Part shown: in pieces, positions 36,480-49,009 of the stretch | Position numbering within the stretch: position 1 is the first letter of the stretch | Layout: every line of letters begins with the position of its first letter | Origin: Metarhizium brunneum | Lineage: Eukaryota; Ascomycota; Sordariomycetes; Hypocreales; Clavicipitaceae | DNA: 64,000 nucleotides | Assembly: GCF_013426205.1 (NCBI RefSeq) | Contig: NC_089423.1 | Coordinates: 3,162,001-3,226,000, forward strand | Direction: 5' to 3' | Notes under the pieces: generated by a model | What the model saw: only the letters and a program-made list of their open reading frames with translations | Told to the model about the DNA's origin: nothing | Databases searched by the model: none | Made by a program: the position numbers and the translations under genes

Positions 36480-39400
36480 TTATGTCAGGCAGAGGACTTC
36501 TTGCTCTTGTTGCTGGACAAGGGTCACAAGTCGTTCCCACCAAGGGTGTCGAAGGTGGATGGGTTGATTTGTCTCGAGATGAGGTAGTAATGCAACAGGG
36601 ATTTCTTTATCAATCCAGACCCAAATGTGCTTAAGTGCTGTATGCAAGGGTGGAACGCTCTTGATCGTCCCCCAAATCCGTTAGCATTGGAAACTTTCAC
36701 TAATACCAAGTTGGTGTGCGTAAAGATGAACACTTACACTCCTTACGGGGGTCTGCAGAACCTCGTCGAACCAATTCCCTGAAACGGCTTTATGCTCTGG
36801 CGTAGTTGCCAGCATGCCCAACAAAAATACTGGGAATAGCGGTGCCTGGGCTGTAAATTGGCTTCCCGATGTAGGCATGATCGCAATGCATTTTGCGAGG
36901 TCATCCAAATTCGATACCACGTCTGGGTGGTTGCGAGACAACCTATTATAATAAGTCAGCTACTAATATCTCTGCTGCCACCCGTTGATGGATCTAAATG
37001 ACGCTACTTACCGCATCACACGACATTGCAGGTAAATGATGGCAGCAAAACGCCAAGCTTCCGCGGTGACATCTGTCATGAATGCGTTTGTGTCAATCTG
37101 GTAGTTCTCTGATAAAGAACGAACCCAATCAATGACGGATGGCCCAGATTGTGCAGCCTCCAAGCTCTTTGATTCAGGGCTCCATTGTCTCATCTGGAGA
37201 AGCTCCCTCTGCAAATAATCCGCTGTCATTGGAACAATGGGACTTTCTGGTTCTTGCTGTAACCGTGCAGCACAATATGTTACTTGGTTAAGCACATGCA
37301 GCAACTTCTTTGAAAATCCACAGCCACCATGGATCTGGTACATGTCTTTTTCTGTGCCATAGAGAAGCCAGCCAAATCGGGACGCTTCTTTCTGGGCGTC
37401 GAATTTGCGTGGAGGGGGTAATGAGGACATGGGCTGGGCTAAAATAACTGCGCGGCCAACAATAATGGATTGCGAGTTTCGTAAAGATGATGACTGTACA
37501 TTTGATGATTTCCAAAATCGCGACCCATGATCGGTTGCTTGAAGAAATTGTTCTCCCTGACGGAATCCTTGCAGCCAACGGGGAGAAAATGGCTTTTTCA
37601 GGCGACGTTCTGTTAAGACGATCTACCACCAAATTAGAGACTAGCTTCAAGATAATGGCACCACAAACTAAGCACATGATTTACGGATTGGGAAACCGCG
37701 GGACAATGACTTGGACGTACATCTTGCATGGAGAGAATGACAGCAATTGTGATTAGCTCATTTGCCTGCGATTCATCTCTGGCAGTCATTGGGTCGTTGA
37801 GAAGTTGGGAAAATCTCTCCTCAGCGTCGAAGAAACGTTGGTTGACTCTATTGCGAATAGACTCCAGGGGCAAATAATCGTAGATATAAATGCCGGCTAG
37901 ACTCTGGATGGCCGATCGGACACCAACGCTTTTGTGCATTTGGGCGAAATCCCTCAGCCACAGGTTTGTATCTTCCAATACACTGCGACCCGGACACCAG
38001 TTTCGAATATCTCATGGTTGTTGATCAGTATGTTGAGGTTCGTACATGAAGTTCTCGCTTATTGCAGTATACTTACAGAACATCCAAAACCGTCTATCAG
38101 TCTCGTCCATTTTAGCCTCATACCCATATTGAGATGGTAGCATCTTCGGCGCCCCCATACAAGCAACTTCGTGAGAAGAATTGGAGACAGGAGACGAAGT
38201 GAGCCAGACTGGAGTGTGAAAGGTAAAATTTTGGATTGACGGTTGATTGGCAAAACTTGATAAATCGACCGTCAGTTCCAGCAAGTCATCCCCACCTTTT
38301 GAAGACACTGGGGAGGGGCCAATGAAGGAGGTCGAAGACTGAGATGTCAACTCGTCGTTTGCCTCTGTAGAACCATCAATTTCAATGACTCTGGTGGCGT
38401 CGGGAATTGAAGACTTGCGCCCAATTGAGCGCTGCTTTCCATGCTTCTCTTTCGGCCAGGAGAATTTGATATACCCATTCACCTTGCCGTCTATAGGGCG
38501 GCTGAAGAACTGAGACTTGTATAGTCCAAAGGTGCCAATGCAGTCTCTGAAGGGACTATGAAAAGCAGCTTGGCCGGAAGCGTGGCTACATTGAGGAGGG
38601 GGATGGTCATCGCCTACGATCCCTGACGAGGGCACTGGGAAGTCGTCACTAGGAAGTGAAGGTCGAGGAATTGGTGGTGTAAATGCAGCCTCGAATTGCG
38701 TAGGACGAGAAGAGTAGAGAGATTCTGAAGAGACCGCAGGAGGAGAGTCGAGTTGTGACGTCGTAGGTATGACTGGATAGTGTGTCAGATCGTGGCATAG
38801 GCAGTGAAGCATTTCGTTATTAGTAGAAGCAGTTGTATCTGTGGAAGTGAAGGCATCCAGGAGTTGGGCATAATAAATATGTCAATATGATGCAGGTTCT
38901 AACGAGCCACTTTGTGATGTGGAGGAATATGACAGTATATTCTCAACGGCCACAGACATTGATAGTTCGCTGCCCGTCCCTGCTCCGTGACAGACACCCA
39001 ACTCTGACAGGCAAAGAGCTCCCGGCGCTTACCGGGAACGAGACAAGAGACCAAACGCGCAAAATCGGGAACATTGATGAATGTTTGTTGAAGAATGGAG
39101 CATTATGCCATACTACTAGAACAAGCTTCGTCCATGAGGCAAGACATGGCAACATGAGATTCTCCTGAGGGTTGATGCATCATCTGCGGATGGATGCTCG
39201 CTGACCGGTGTGGGGTTTCGCTGCACAGGACGATGCATCCAGAGTGAAACGGGGGTGACTGGGTGGGTGTATCGCCAGTGTGGTGACCAATAAATGCACG
39301 CAAAGGCTGCCCTATCCGCCAAGGTGACGGACGGGGTGATGACATTGTGAAAGCCTAAGCTTCCCTTCTGAACACTGCGTCATGCGCGATGCATGAAAGG

Positions 39401-40021
39401 TGGCAAATGTTTCGAAGCATAGAGTCCAGGCGTCGAGCTTGATGTCCAGCCAATACGAAACTACAAGACGAGAGAGAGACAATACTCCTTACCTGAGGGT
39501 GCGTACAAGGCCGTGGCCGCTGCTGGGGAGGTTCCATAGGTAGTCGACGGCGACGGCGTTGGGGGCATATGCCCGGTTTCGAGGCTGTTTCTGCAAGCAC
39601 CGAGCTGGAGATGAGATGAAGGGGGAGCCAAGACGGTGGCGGACGCGGGCCACTCCCATGCTGGGTCGAATATAGGCTCTTTCGACCAAGGATTATTCCT
39701 ACTCCAGTCGTCTGCGGCGTGTAAACCTACCATGGCAATGCCTGTGGAGGGTGCAGAAGCAGCAACATACTCTGTCGGAGGAGGGGGAATATGCTGGGGC
39801 TGGGGGTCTGCGTGCAATGACGATGGCTGGCCCTGTTGCTTCTCATAAGAGGAAGAGCAAGGCTGGTGTTCTCGTTGCTGCAGTTGCAAGGGTGGCGGCG
39901 GATGCTGCGCATGTTGTTGAGAAGACGCCTTGGTCTCACGATTGTGGTGAAGCTCTGGCGACGAGAGGAGCCTGACGCGCTTCGCAAGGCGGCCGTCGTC
40001 AAAGCCCAACGAGTCACCCAT
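36480..40021 (-). CDS. Fungal-specific transcription factor, arginine-regulator (ArcA/ARG81)-like, zinc cluster not seen
   Basis: A six-exon minus-strand model closes in frame: 40021-39493, 38772-38073, 37982-37721, 37622-37012, 36942-36738, 36659-36480, for 828 residues. The C-terminal 500 residues follow the fungal_trans_2-type regulator family: NVLEDTNLWLRDFAQMHKSV, then IYIYDYLPLESIRNRVNQRF, IVLTERRLKKPFSPRWLQGF, ASRFGWLLYGTEKDMYQIHG and a closing WWERLVTLVQQQEQEVLCLT. The N-terminal exon is Gln/Pro/Ser-rich. A segment GYIKFSWPKEKHGKQR resembles what usually directly follows a Zn2Cys6 cluster, yet I cannot find the cysteines. The first intron would be 720 nt, unusually long for this window, so the 5' half of the model is tentative; the last four exons are well supported. 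It may control the adjacent methyltransferase gene. Confidence 0.7.
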
Positions 40022-40952
40022 GGGAGGATGATGTGCAACAAGCTTCAAATTAAGCAGACTGGTGTAAAAACAGAAGGAGTCTGGCCTTGGTTGGCAGCCC
40101 GCGGCCGGCCGTGGTTGGATGCTTGTCTTCCCTGAAGGGCGGTCTGGGGTTACTTGGTGTGGGCGGGAGAGAGAACTGGTGGAAATCGACCTTTGGGCCT
40201 GTCCAGTCTTGAGTCTTGACAAGGGGCTGAACAGCTGCAGCTGCAGGCTGCGGAAAGGGTCACGCCCCCGAATGGTGCGACACAATGCCCCGCGAAGATA
40301 GGTTGGGATAACGACTATTTTATCGGGCTTCCAAATGAATCCAGGGCTTGTCGAGTCCTGGTCCTCTGGATGTCCAGTGTTTCGGCAAATGAATCGCGAT
40401 GCTGGTCAATCGCCTGTGCCCAATCGAACACAGCTGTGTTAATGGCCTTCCCTGTCGAGCTGATGGGCAACACCCGGCCCCGTTCTTTGCGCCGTGTAAT
40501 TATTACTGCAGATGTAGTTGTTCCGTACAGAGTAGTACTCCAGTTCGCAATGGCGGCTGGGGGATGGAGACGTGAGAGGAGCTCATCGGCTGATCCCGCG
40601 AGGTGGGTGGCTTTGGATGCTCAAGGAGTCAAGGGTGGTTGAAAATCCAAGCATCGAGCACTCGCACCCCAAACAACCGCCGATGCCGCCGTCTCCCCGG
40701 ATCAACTACATAGATGAAAAGATCAGTCTTCAGCCAAAGATAGTCTGGGTCAGAGAGGCGGAGGCAGGGCTAGCGTAAGTCGAGCGGTTTGCGCGTGTGT
40801 GCAGACAACAAACTGCAAGGGAGGGCAGGGGATGCGTTGAGAAGGGACGTCAGTGTCAGAGAGAGCGTGGGACATGGGACACGGGACACGGGGCTGGGGG
40901 ACTCGATACTCCATGCCGAGTACGGATCTTGGTGACATAATAACCTTGAAAG

Positions 40953-40961
40953 TACGGAGTA
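40953..40961. repeat. TACGGAGTA nonamer
   Basis: Exact copy in gene desert II. Confidence 0.8.
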
Positions 40962-41159
40962 CCATGGACTGACTGACTATGGACGTCTCCGTATCGACTG
41001 CAGACCTGAGTGACCCGGCAACTTGGGCTCGCGGTCTCACCAGGCAAGCAGAGACGAACAACTTTAGAAGTCTTCAATGTCGGTACGGTGCACTCGGTAA
41101 CCCCCGTATGCAAACATTCCATGCTGCTGCGGTGACAAGTAGGAAAAATAGACTACTGG

Positions 41160-41168
41160 TACTCCGTA
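41160..41168. repeat. TACTCCGTA nonamer
   Basis: Exact copy, in opposite orientation to the one 200 bp upstream. Confidence 0.8.
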
Positions 41169-41670
41169 GTAGATGAGGATCCAGGTTGCTGGGAACTTTG
41201 ACTTCAAATGATTTGCGCATAACTTGCACCCAGCGCAGGTACGGGCTTTGAGACCAGGGGACCGGACTTCGACAGCCCACGCAGGGAGAAACCGATTTGG
41301 TTGAAGAAAGGAGATCAGACGTGAAATGTGAGGGATGAGGAGATCGGTCAGATGGGGAAGGAACGAACAAGGGTTCTGTCAGATCTGGGGGATATTGGCA
41401 AGGAATCGGACATGGACACATATAACTAGTACCCATACGTTAAGTATGTATATCGCCAGCCGTGAATGCGGCATTAGAACCTGCCCACAAGAATAACGCT
41501 AGAGGTGACCAGTCCCCAGAAACGTCCGGTTTGCATTTGAAGTGCAAATACAACATTATACGCTCCAGAGCCCACTCGCTCACTTGGGCGACGAACAACA
41601 CTCGACCTGTTTGTGAAACTCGAAGCCCAGCTTGGGGGCCAACCGGGAGTGGGTTGACCACGTATGCGAA

Positions 41671-41694
41671 GAGAGAGAGAGAGAGAGAGAGAGA
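41671..41694 (+). repeat. Microsatellite (GA)12
   Basis: Twelve uninterrupted GA dinucleotides. Confidence 0.95.
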
Positions 41695-42750
41695 CGGAGA
41701 AGGGTCATGTATGTAAGTATGTGTATGTGTGTGCACAGACAGGTGACAGGCGGCGGTGAGAATGAGAATACATGGACAAACCCACAGCAAAAGTCTCTTG
41801 CTCGCAAGCAAGACTGCGCGCCCCCGTGGAGGCAGTATTGAGTATCAGAGGCGATATCGGGTGCAGTTGCGCAACGAGTGATGCGATGGAATGGGCGATG
41901 GAATGGGAATCACAGATACGGCCAAAGACAAAAGCCGGCCGTCGCGCGTCGTCTCCCCAGCACAAGGAAAATGATATCTCATAAGGTTGCTGTCGTTCGT
42001 TCTCTTGGCCTTCTCCGCCGAGCCGTGCTGACTGTTGTCTCTCTCCTCTTTTCTTGTCGGCTTTACGGGATGTGATATTCTGGATGCCCACTGATTCCTG
42101 TATGCTGCGCGCGGCTCTCGACTCACTCTCCTCGTTTGTGACGGAAATGAGTGAATAAATAAACCAAAATTAATTTAAAATTCGGCAAGTCAATCTTTGG
42201 CCAGAAAAGACAGATGGGCCGAAAAATCGAGGGCAGCTCTCATTAAAGAGATCGAATGCCGTCCAGGGGGGGGAGGTGAAATAGAAACGGTCTCAACAAG
42301 CACTCACCGACGGGACTATGTACAACCACGGAGCAGGGCTGGCCAAGAAACCAGCCGTAAACATCAGTACCCCAAGCACGTCTCTCCCCAAAAGCTGTCG
42401 CTCGTTTTCTTCCAAAGAGCCTACATATGTACTTTCCTATAGTACTCCATACCCTCGTCGAGTTCAACATTTGCCGACTTGTCTGTCCATGCCCATGCCT
42501 GCGCCCATACACATTCTGCATCGTCAGTAACAGCACTTGGGCCAGCCAGTGCCCATTGACGACCCAATTACTCGGTGACCCCCAGCTTCCCCAGCCCCTG
42601 ACCCCTGCTTAGCGTGATTTGAAGGGGAGAAACCGACTGGGATCAGTGGCATGTCTGATGTTTCTCCAGACGATGTTGTGCGACCCATTTTGGGCACTGC
42701 CATTGTTGTTAAAGAGCCTCGTACACCCATGTATGTACCGAGCTACGTAG

Positions 42751-42766
42751 TACGGAGTGCTCCGTA
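42751..42766. repeat. Inverted pair of TACGGAG / CTCCGTA
   Basis: TACGGAG, two bases (TG), then CTCCGTA: a perfect 7-bp inverted repeat formed by two back-to-back copies of the dispersed word core. Confidence 0.85.
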
Positions 42767-42842
42767 TTTTCCGCGTATGTATCACAATAGTAGCAACAGA
42801 GTCTTGTACTACACAACACATCAGTGTCTATCTCCATGGCCA

Positions 42843-42851
42843 TACGGAGTA
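42843..42851. repeat. TACGGAGTA nonamer
   Basis: Exact copy in gene desert II, followed by TACCTAGCTACCTACGTAGG, a variant of the TACCTAGGTA word. Confidence 0.8.
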
Positions 42852-43803
42852 GTACATACATCAAGTTCCTTACCTAGCTACCTACGTAGGCAAGTAAACA
42901 CCCCGGGAAATGGCCGTCTGAGCATCCAAATGCTCTCGCTGTGTCAAATCTGGTCCAATTGGCTAGAAGCCACATTTTCCATTCCTGATATCAATTAGCT
43001 GTTGTAGCTTGTTTCTGTCTGCTAGTGCGCCAGCCGCAAGGGCAAGACATGGTGGCTGCCCAGGGCAGCTGTAACGTTGACAGCTGCGCAACTTCTTTTC
43101 GTTTCTTTTTGCTTCTTGTCCTCATAGCCATTACGGATGTTTGGGGTCTAGCCGAATAGCTTTCAGCCGAGACAGCTTCGTCTCCTACAACACGTATTAC
43201 CACTGGCTTAGGGTTTGCTTGAATGGTCCCTTGGACCCGTGCAGTTGATGCTGGGTTGACTCAAGTACTTAATTCTCGCGGTCTTCACACCTTCATAGAC
43301 AGAAAGCGCCATTGATTATGCAAGTTGGCGTCGTTGGGACCGCAGTGGTATTCCGTACAGAACCTTGAACCTCCCCATCTTTTGGCTTGTCCACACAGAC
43401 CATGCCTCTTCTTTGCTTCGTCTTCCTTTTTTTTTCGTGCTTGCTTGCCGTCATTGTTTGCTCAGAAATACATCATCCCTGTAGTGGCGCTTCCTCGTGG
43501 CAGCCGCAGAGCGGCAAATATGGACAAAACGGCATCCCCGCGGGCGCGATCCCCTCCTGTGACGTTCAATATTAAGAGCGCGGCATATACTTCGGGCCGC
43601 ATATTAAGGTTTGCCTCGATGTTAGATGCTAAATGAGATAGCGTGGTATCGCATATGGCCCTTGACGCTAAGCCTTGAAGTAAGAGGATGTCTATTACGC
43701 CTGACGGGTGATCATTGTTCGTCATAGGCCACGTTGTTGACAGCCTGTTAAAATCGAAAGGGTCAATGTATGTACCTCTGTGCTCCGTACTTCATGCACT
43801 CAC

Positions 43804-43938
43804 TACTCCGTAAGCCAAGCTGATATCGCCTGCCAAGTCCGGAAGGTCATCCCGGCGCCGCGGCGAAGAAAAGCAAGAGACATGAAATTCTGATCACAGC
43901 CGAGTGAGCAGCAAGCGTAGACTCTACTCTACTCCGTA
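43804..43938. repeat. Two TACTCCGTA nonamers
   Basis: Exact copies at 43804-43812 and 43930-43938, same orientation, about 126 bp apart; a near-match TGCTCCGTA lies just upstream near 43781. Confidence 0.8.
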
Positions 43939-44671
43939 CTCAACAAAGTTATGTTGAAGATGCGACAGTCTGAATTGAGGCCTCTAAAAACAGCAAACCG
44001 GCATCAGGGAAAAAATGGAATGTTGGCAGAGTGTGGAGTACGGCGTACGGCAGCACAAATAGAAGCGTTTCTCGTTTGATTGATCAAAAGTCCAAGGCCC
44101 TTTGGATTTTTGAGTGACGAGGAGGCCTGATCTGTCCGGTCTCTTGGATGAGTTCATCGTCCAAAAAATAAAGGAGGCCCTCCCCTGCCCAGCCACGAAA
44201 TAGGGACAACCAATCAAAAAGCTTATCCGGCTTCCCAATGATGTTCCCCGATGCCCCTGGTGCGCGGATAGGCCCCGCCGGGAAGGTGGCTGGACGGCTA
44301 GTCCCTTCTTCGAACCGGGCTTGTTGAACTACATACCAGTCAGCCAGTCAAGAGCCAGGGCAGGGCTAGAATCCCACAAACCTGCGGTCCTCACGATCCA
44401 CCGGACTGTGTGACGGTGACAGGCAGGTAAGGGAGGCGCAAGGTTTTGGACAGCATTTGACGGGCCGTGGGGCCGATCAACGAGCGTTGACAATCGGGTT
44501 TTGTACCGAAAACGGTTAGCCTTGTTTTCTCTTTCCTCCCTTCCTCTTCTCTCTTTTCTCTTCTCTCCTCACTCTGTCGCTGCAACGGAGTCACTCCATC
44601 GTCGATGTTGTCTCTTTGCTCATCTCATCTTTCCCTGTGTATTTTCGATCGGAGCGCGCACTGCGTGTCTG

Positions 44672-44680
44672 TACTCCGTA
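44672..44680. repeat. TACTCCGTA nonamer
   Basis: Exact copy in gene desert II. Confidence 0.8.
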
Positions 44681-45011
44681 GTGTCATCCCACCAATTCCA
44701 GGGCTCAACCACTTGTCGATGGCTCCATTGGCGTGGTCCGTCACTTTTTGCCGCCCCAATGCCTTGACATTTGTGCCAGTGTATCAATATTGGCGCCCCC
44801 CTCTTCCCAAGTGCTTACGCATTGAGAGGCCAGGTGCCTGTGGTAACCCCCAGCCCGTTGCGAATGCCCTGTTCTGTTGTTCGCTCGTCCGTGTCTCTCC
44901 TCCGCTTGAGGCAGTTGGGCTTCTGAATGGGTCGAGCCCACATTACGCAGAGAAAGAAAAGAAACAGTGAAGGGGGGGAAACCGAGCGACATCAGGAAAT
45001 AAAACAGGAGC

Positions 45012-45137
45012 TACTCCGTAGATAGCCCTCTTTCCCATGCGGCAGAACGTTGAGTTGTGTAATCTGAGTTGTTCTTCAGTTTCCAGCGAGCCACCGAGTC
45101 TCGCTCTGCTGTCTCTCTCACCTTCAACTACTCCGTA
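45012..45137. repeat. Two TACTCCGTA nonamers
   Basis: Exact copies at 45012-45020 and 45129-45137, same orientation, 117 bp apart. Confidence 0.8.
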
Positions 45138-46313
45138 CTCGGCACGTTAAAACTATTCCATCTTCCGGACAATCGCGTGTGAGCGAAAGGAAAAGTGCTT
45201 TTCGGCAATTCTGGCTCCTTCATATTCGGTTCTGAAAAAGGCCACAAAAGACTTTCAGCATTGTCGTCCTGGGTTTGCTTTCTGGTCTGCTTGGCCTAGG
45301 CTGGTCTCTTTTTGTTTTTCGTGTTCTTCTCCCAGCCATCTCTGCCTGTTCTTGGGCGCGGTTTCTTTTTCTGTTTCCCTCAACTTTATTTTTTGTTAGC
45401 CAATTGTTTTGGATCATCCTCACGTCTTCATCATCCACAAGCAAAAGTGCCAACGACTGTCGACGGCTACTTGTCACACCCCAGTCCCTGCTGCCTCGAT
45501 TGAAACCAAATCATCATCAAGACATTATCGTTCGCCCTTTACTGTTACACAGGGGACGTAACGGGCCATTATTCGTTCATTGCTTGTGCGCCTAAAAAGG
45601 CAAGCCGTCATTGGCTCCGGTACCCCTCCGGCGCAACCAAGCTTGTGCCATCGTCCCTAGGGTTGAACAGGAATTTATCAGTAACTTGCACTGGTTTGGC
45701 TGCTTGGTTACGCTTCGAGAACGTCGTGCTGTGTCACTCCATTCTTTGAGTAGTGCCAGCATTGCCTGGCTACCTTTTTCCTATACCAATACCTATTGTA
45801 TGAGCACGACCCTACGAAGGTGTCGCGGAAAGGGACGTAACGGAACACAACAGGGCACGACGCACTCACCGGTAAAGAGCGTCAACGTTTACAAGGCCAG
45901 AGCCTGGTCACTGAGCACGTAATACGCATCCGCATCTGCACCGTCAAACCTTGTTCAAGCCCTGTTACATTGGGTTCCTCTTGGAGTGCCCCAATATTTG
46001 ATACTACTACTTGTCTGGTAGTCAACAAGTCATATCCACATGGCAGACAGAGCGGTCAGCCTGTGGTAGGTCTGATCTTCATCGTGTGCACGGGCGAATA
46101 ACTGAATGGTGCCGTGTCTTTCTCGGTCTATTCTTTGGGGATTGAAGGTGGCAGGTGGCGGCTAGTGGCCTTTGCGTGAAATTGGTACATTCGAGTGAAC
46201 AAAAGTTTGAAGGTTTCGTTGGAAACGTTGGAAGTGTTATCCAGCTATTGGCTCTGCGGTTAGGAATACCGCCGGTATATTAGGTTGCTTGCATGTAATC
46301 TGGTCATTCTTAT

Positions 46314-47433
46314 ATGCACATCATGTCGATCCCATCTACCTCTCAATTATTCGAGGCTGGACTGAGGAACTCTCCGTCGCAATCAGGATTCTTGGATTCC
46401 TTAGTAAAACAGCAGCTCGAGATAGCTTCTCGAGATATGGAAATGAATACGCCACCTCCTTTATCCTCTGATTCGGAGGATCTTGTTTCCGATCTTGGCG
46501 AATACTTTACCCGCACTGCAACAATATGGGCTCAACTCACACAGCGGCTTATCAAAGGCCCTCATATCATCCAGGCGTCCTTCAGGGCTCACGAGCGCTC
46601 CAGGGCAGAAAGTCGAATGTCCGACCTTGCTGAGCTCGCCAAAATTGACATGGGGTTATCAAAGCTGAGGTATGTGCTTGCCAAACGCCTTCAACTGCCA
46701 CCCGCGACATGAGCATGTACAGGCCTCGATTCACCTTTCAGCTAACGATTCTCGGTTCACGTGCCGATAGGCAAATCGGAGATCTGAGTGACCGATTTTC
46801 TCGTGAGGTCCAAGAAGTCTGGTGGCCACACGTCTCCATGATGAACGGGGGGGGCCAGGAAGTTTTGCAGACGTCTATCTCACCATTCTGTGACAATAAG
46901 ATATCTTCGATTTCAGAGTCCGTATCCTTGGCTCATGAGCCTGATTCGGCACATTTTACATCTCGCAAGCTCTTGCCAGACAAAAGCCAGTTGAGCCACG
47001 CCGGTATTGGCGACGATGGATCCGGATCAGAAGACTCATCTGATGACGATGAGCAATTCCAATCTATAGACATGGAGGCCCTCAGACAAAGAGGCAAAGG
47101 GGTATATTTCTGTCCGAAAGGCATGAAGTGTGACAAGGGTGGAGTTGATAAGGACGGCAATCTTGTCGTCTTTGACAGAAATTCATCGTTCGCGTACGTC
47201 TCTCTCCTGGTCCGCTGCTCAACTCGAGAAGCGTCTCCAATCCCCTGAAAACTTTGACGACAGGTTGACAATATTCTAACCAAGCGGGATACAGACAACA
47301 CTGCAATAAGCATCGCAAGCCTTGGCGATGTGATGTACCTGGGTGCCCCAATCCCCCAAAAAAGCGGAGATTTGCTCGCCGGGACGGATTAGAAAGACAT
47401 AAGACGACTGTGAAGCATTATCTGGTTACCTAA
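46314..47433 (+). CDS. C2H2 zinc-finger protein with two C-terminal fingers
   Basis: Exons 46314-46669, 46771-47193 and 47295-47433 join in phase 2 each time (acceptor GCCGATAG after branch AGCTAAC; acceptor GGGATACAG) to give 305 residues; Met4 at 46323 is an equally good start. The N-terminal half is helical and Ser-rich (SMC-like heptads are not evident). An acidic linker GSGSEDSSDDDEQF follows. Finger 1 uses Cys233, Cys239, His262 and His266 and is split by intron 2. Finger 2 has Cys272, Cys277, His295 and His301 with the core RFARRDGLERHKTTVKH. The pair spacing HRKPWRCDVPGC is like the linker of fungal C2H2 regulators. A DNA-binding nuclear role is inferred; no named orthologue was recognised. 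It stands alone between two deserts. Confidence 0.78.
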
Positions 47434-47500
47434 TTGAAGAGGAAAAAGAGGGTGTGCTGAAAACTAGAGTAGGAGGCGGGCTCCAATGGCCTTGATTATA

Positions 47501-47509
47501 TACGGAGTA
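47501..47509. repeat. TACGGAGTA nonamer
   Basis: Exact copy 68 bp downstream of the C2H2 gene stop codon. Confidence 0.8.
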
Positions 47510-49009
47510 CATATACCATAGTGAACCATGTGGACAAGCATATCCCCGGCAGTTGTATGTGTGTTCCACATGGAAGGAGGGCTTATTAGTATTAGCAGCA
47601 CATGGGGAACCGATGGAGGGGGGCAGGGGCGCATGTCAACCATGCCAAAAATTACATTTTTAACCTGGCCTGGTTGGGTTGTATGGCCAGACGAGTTCAT
47701 CTGGACGGAGTCGGTGAAGGGAGCCTCACAGCCCATACCCGGGAACTCGGGGCAGCGGGGCCTGTATAAGCGCCTGACATCTTCCTTGCAGCGACTGCAA
47801 CATTTGGGCCCGCATGCCTCTAAAGTCCGGAGTACCGAGTATGGCATGGTGGCTTGAAGCGGAGGCCTGAGATTAATGATTGTGAAGCTTAGCATATGAA
47901 CTGCCCAAACACCAGGTAGTTGAAAGTTACCTACTATGTAGTTGGGGGCCAAAATTCACTCACTATTTCTAGCATAGTTTATTAGCGCCACAGAACTGAG
48001 CGGTTTGGGGAAAGCCTTATGTATGCACTTGCAACATTCGGACTGGACAAGTTCCAGATGCAGTATCAAGGGCTTTAGGATGAGTACTGGTAGGGGCAAT
48101 ACAGAAAAGGCCAAAGCTTATGTCGGTCCTTCTTGACTGATGTTTGGGCTTCATCGTGAGCCCAATCGATGCCATCGGTTGCAACGATTGCTCCTTCCAT
48201 CTGACATACCATGTTAGCAACGCGACTCGAGACCTTACGCCCCCGAGTTGCTATGGGCACGAGCTCGGATGGCCATTGTAGACGCACGTGCGTGAGATGG
48301 CAAGGACAAGTTGGTTGCCTTGCATGAGGAAAAATCATTTCGTGCCATCGCCGCGACAGACTTCGACAGACAACAGGTGAAGCATCCAAGAGTCTTCGCA
48401 AATCAGTAAGCAGCTACCCTAACACAGAAAAAGACTTCGGTCATGGGGCTACAAAAGCCTGCCAGTTGTCATGTGTCAGCATGATGCTTGAAACTGGCAC
48501 CGGCCCTTCAATGTTGACCGGTCAGGTTTTTTTTTTTTGCATCGAACTGCCCACGGCAGGACATCATCCCACATGGACGCCCCTCCCCCGCGTCGGGCTG
48601 GGCTCCTCATTGCCTGGATGGGAAATTCAATGCTGGTCGCTGCTCAGAACCACGGTATCTGTCATTTTCCTGGAAAATTTTCCGGACTGTCGGGTATCGT
48701 ATTAGCCCACGGCTGACTATCCTGATTTCGAGAATAGTCGGTGTGCCTGTTTCGGCAGTCCGTAAATGCTGCACAGTAAGGACCGTGTACAAACCATGTC
48801 GTCATGCCGCCATCATCGGCAGATGTTTTCCAGTTGCCAGTGTTGGGCCAGAGGCCCAGAACCAAGGTTCAAGCAAGGCCAATTTGGCAGGATTTCGGTA
48901 AAAAAAAATTGACTAGGAGGACAAAATGCGCGCCACGTTGAACTGGGCGTGTTCATGCTTCAACATTACCCAACCTGCAGTGATGCCTTGCAACGTATGT
49001 ATGTGCCAG

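Larger units (their letters stand above)
40022..46313. other. Gene desert II (6.3 kb)
   Basis: No gene could be supported in 6.3 kb. The region holds eight exact TACGGAGTA/TACTCCGTA nonamers (40953, 41160, 42843, 43804, 43930, 44672, 45012, 45129), a 16-bp inverted pair of the same word (42751-42766), a (GA)12 microsatellite (41671-41694) and a variant of the TACCTAGGTA word near 42871. The first part is the upstream region of the transcription factor, the last part that of the C2H2 gene. Confidence 0.5.
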
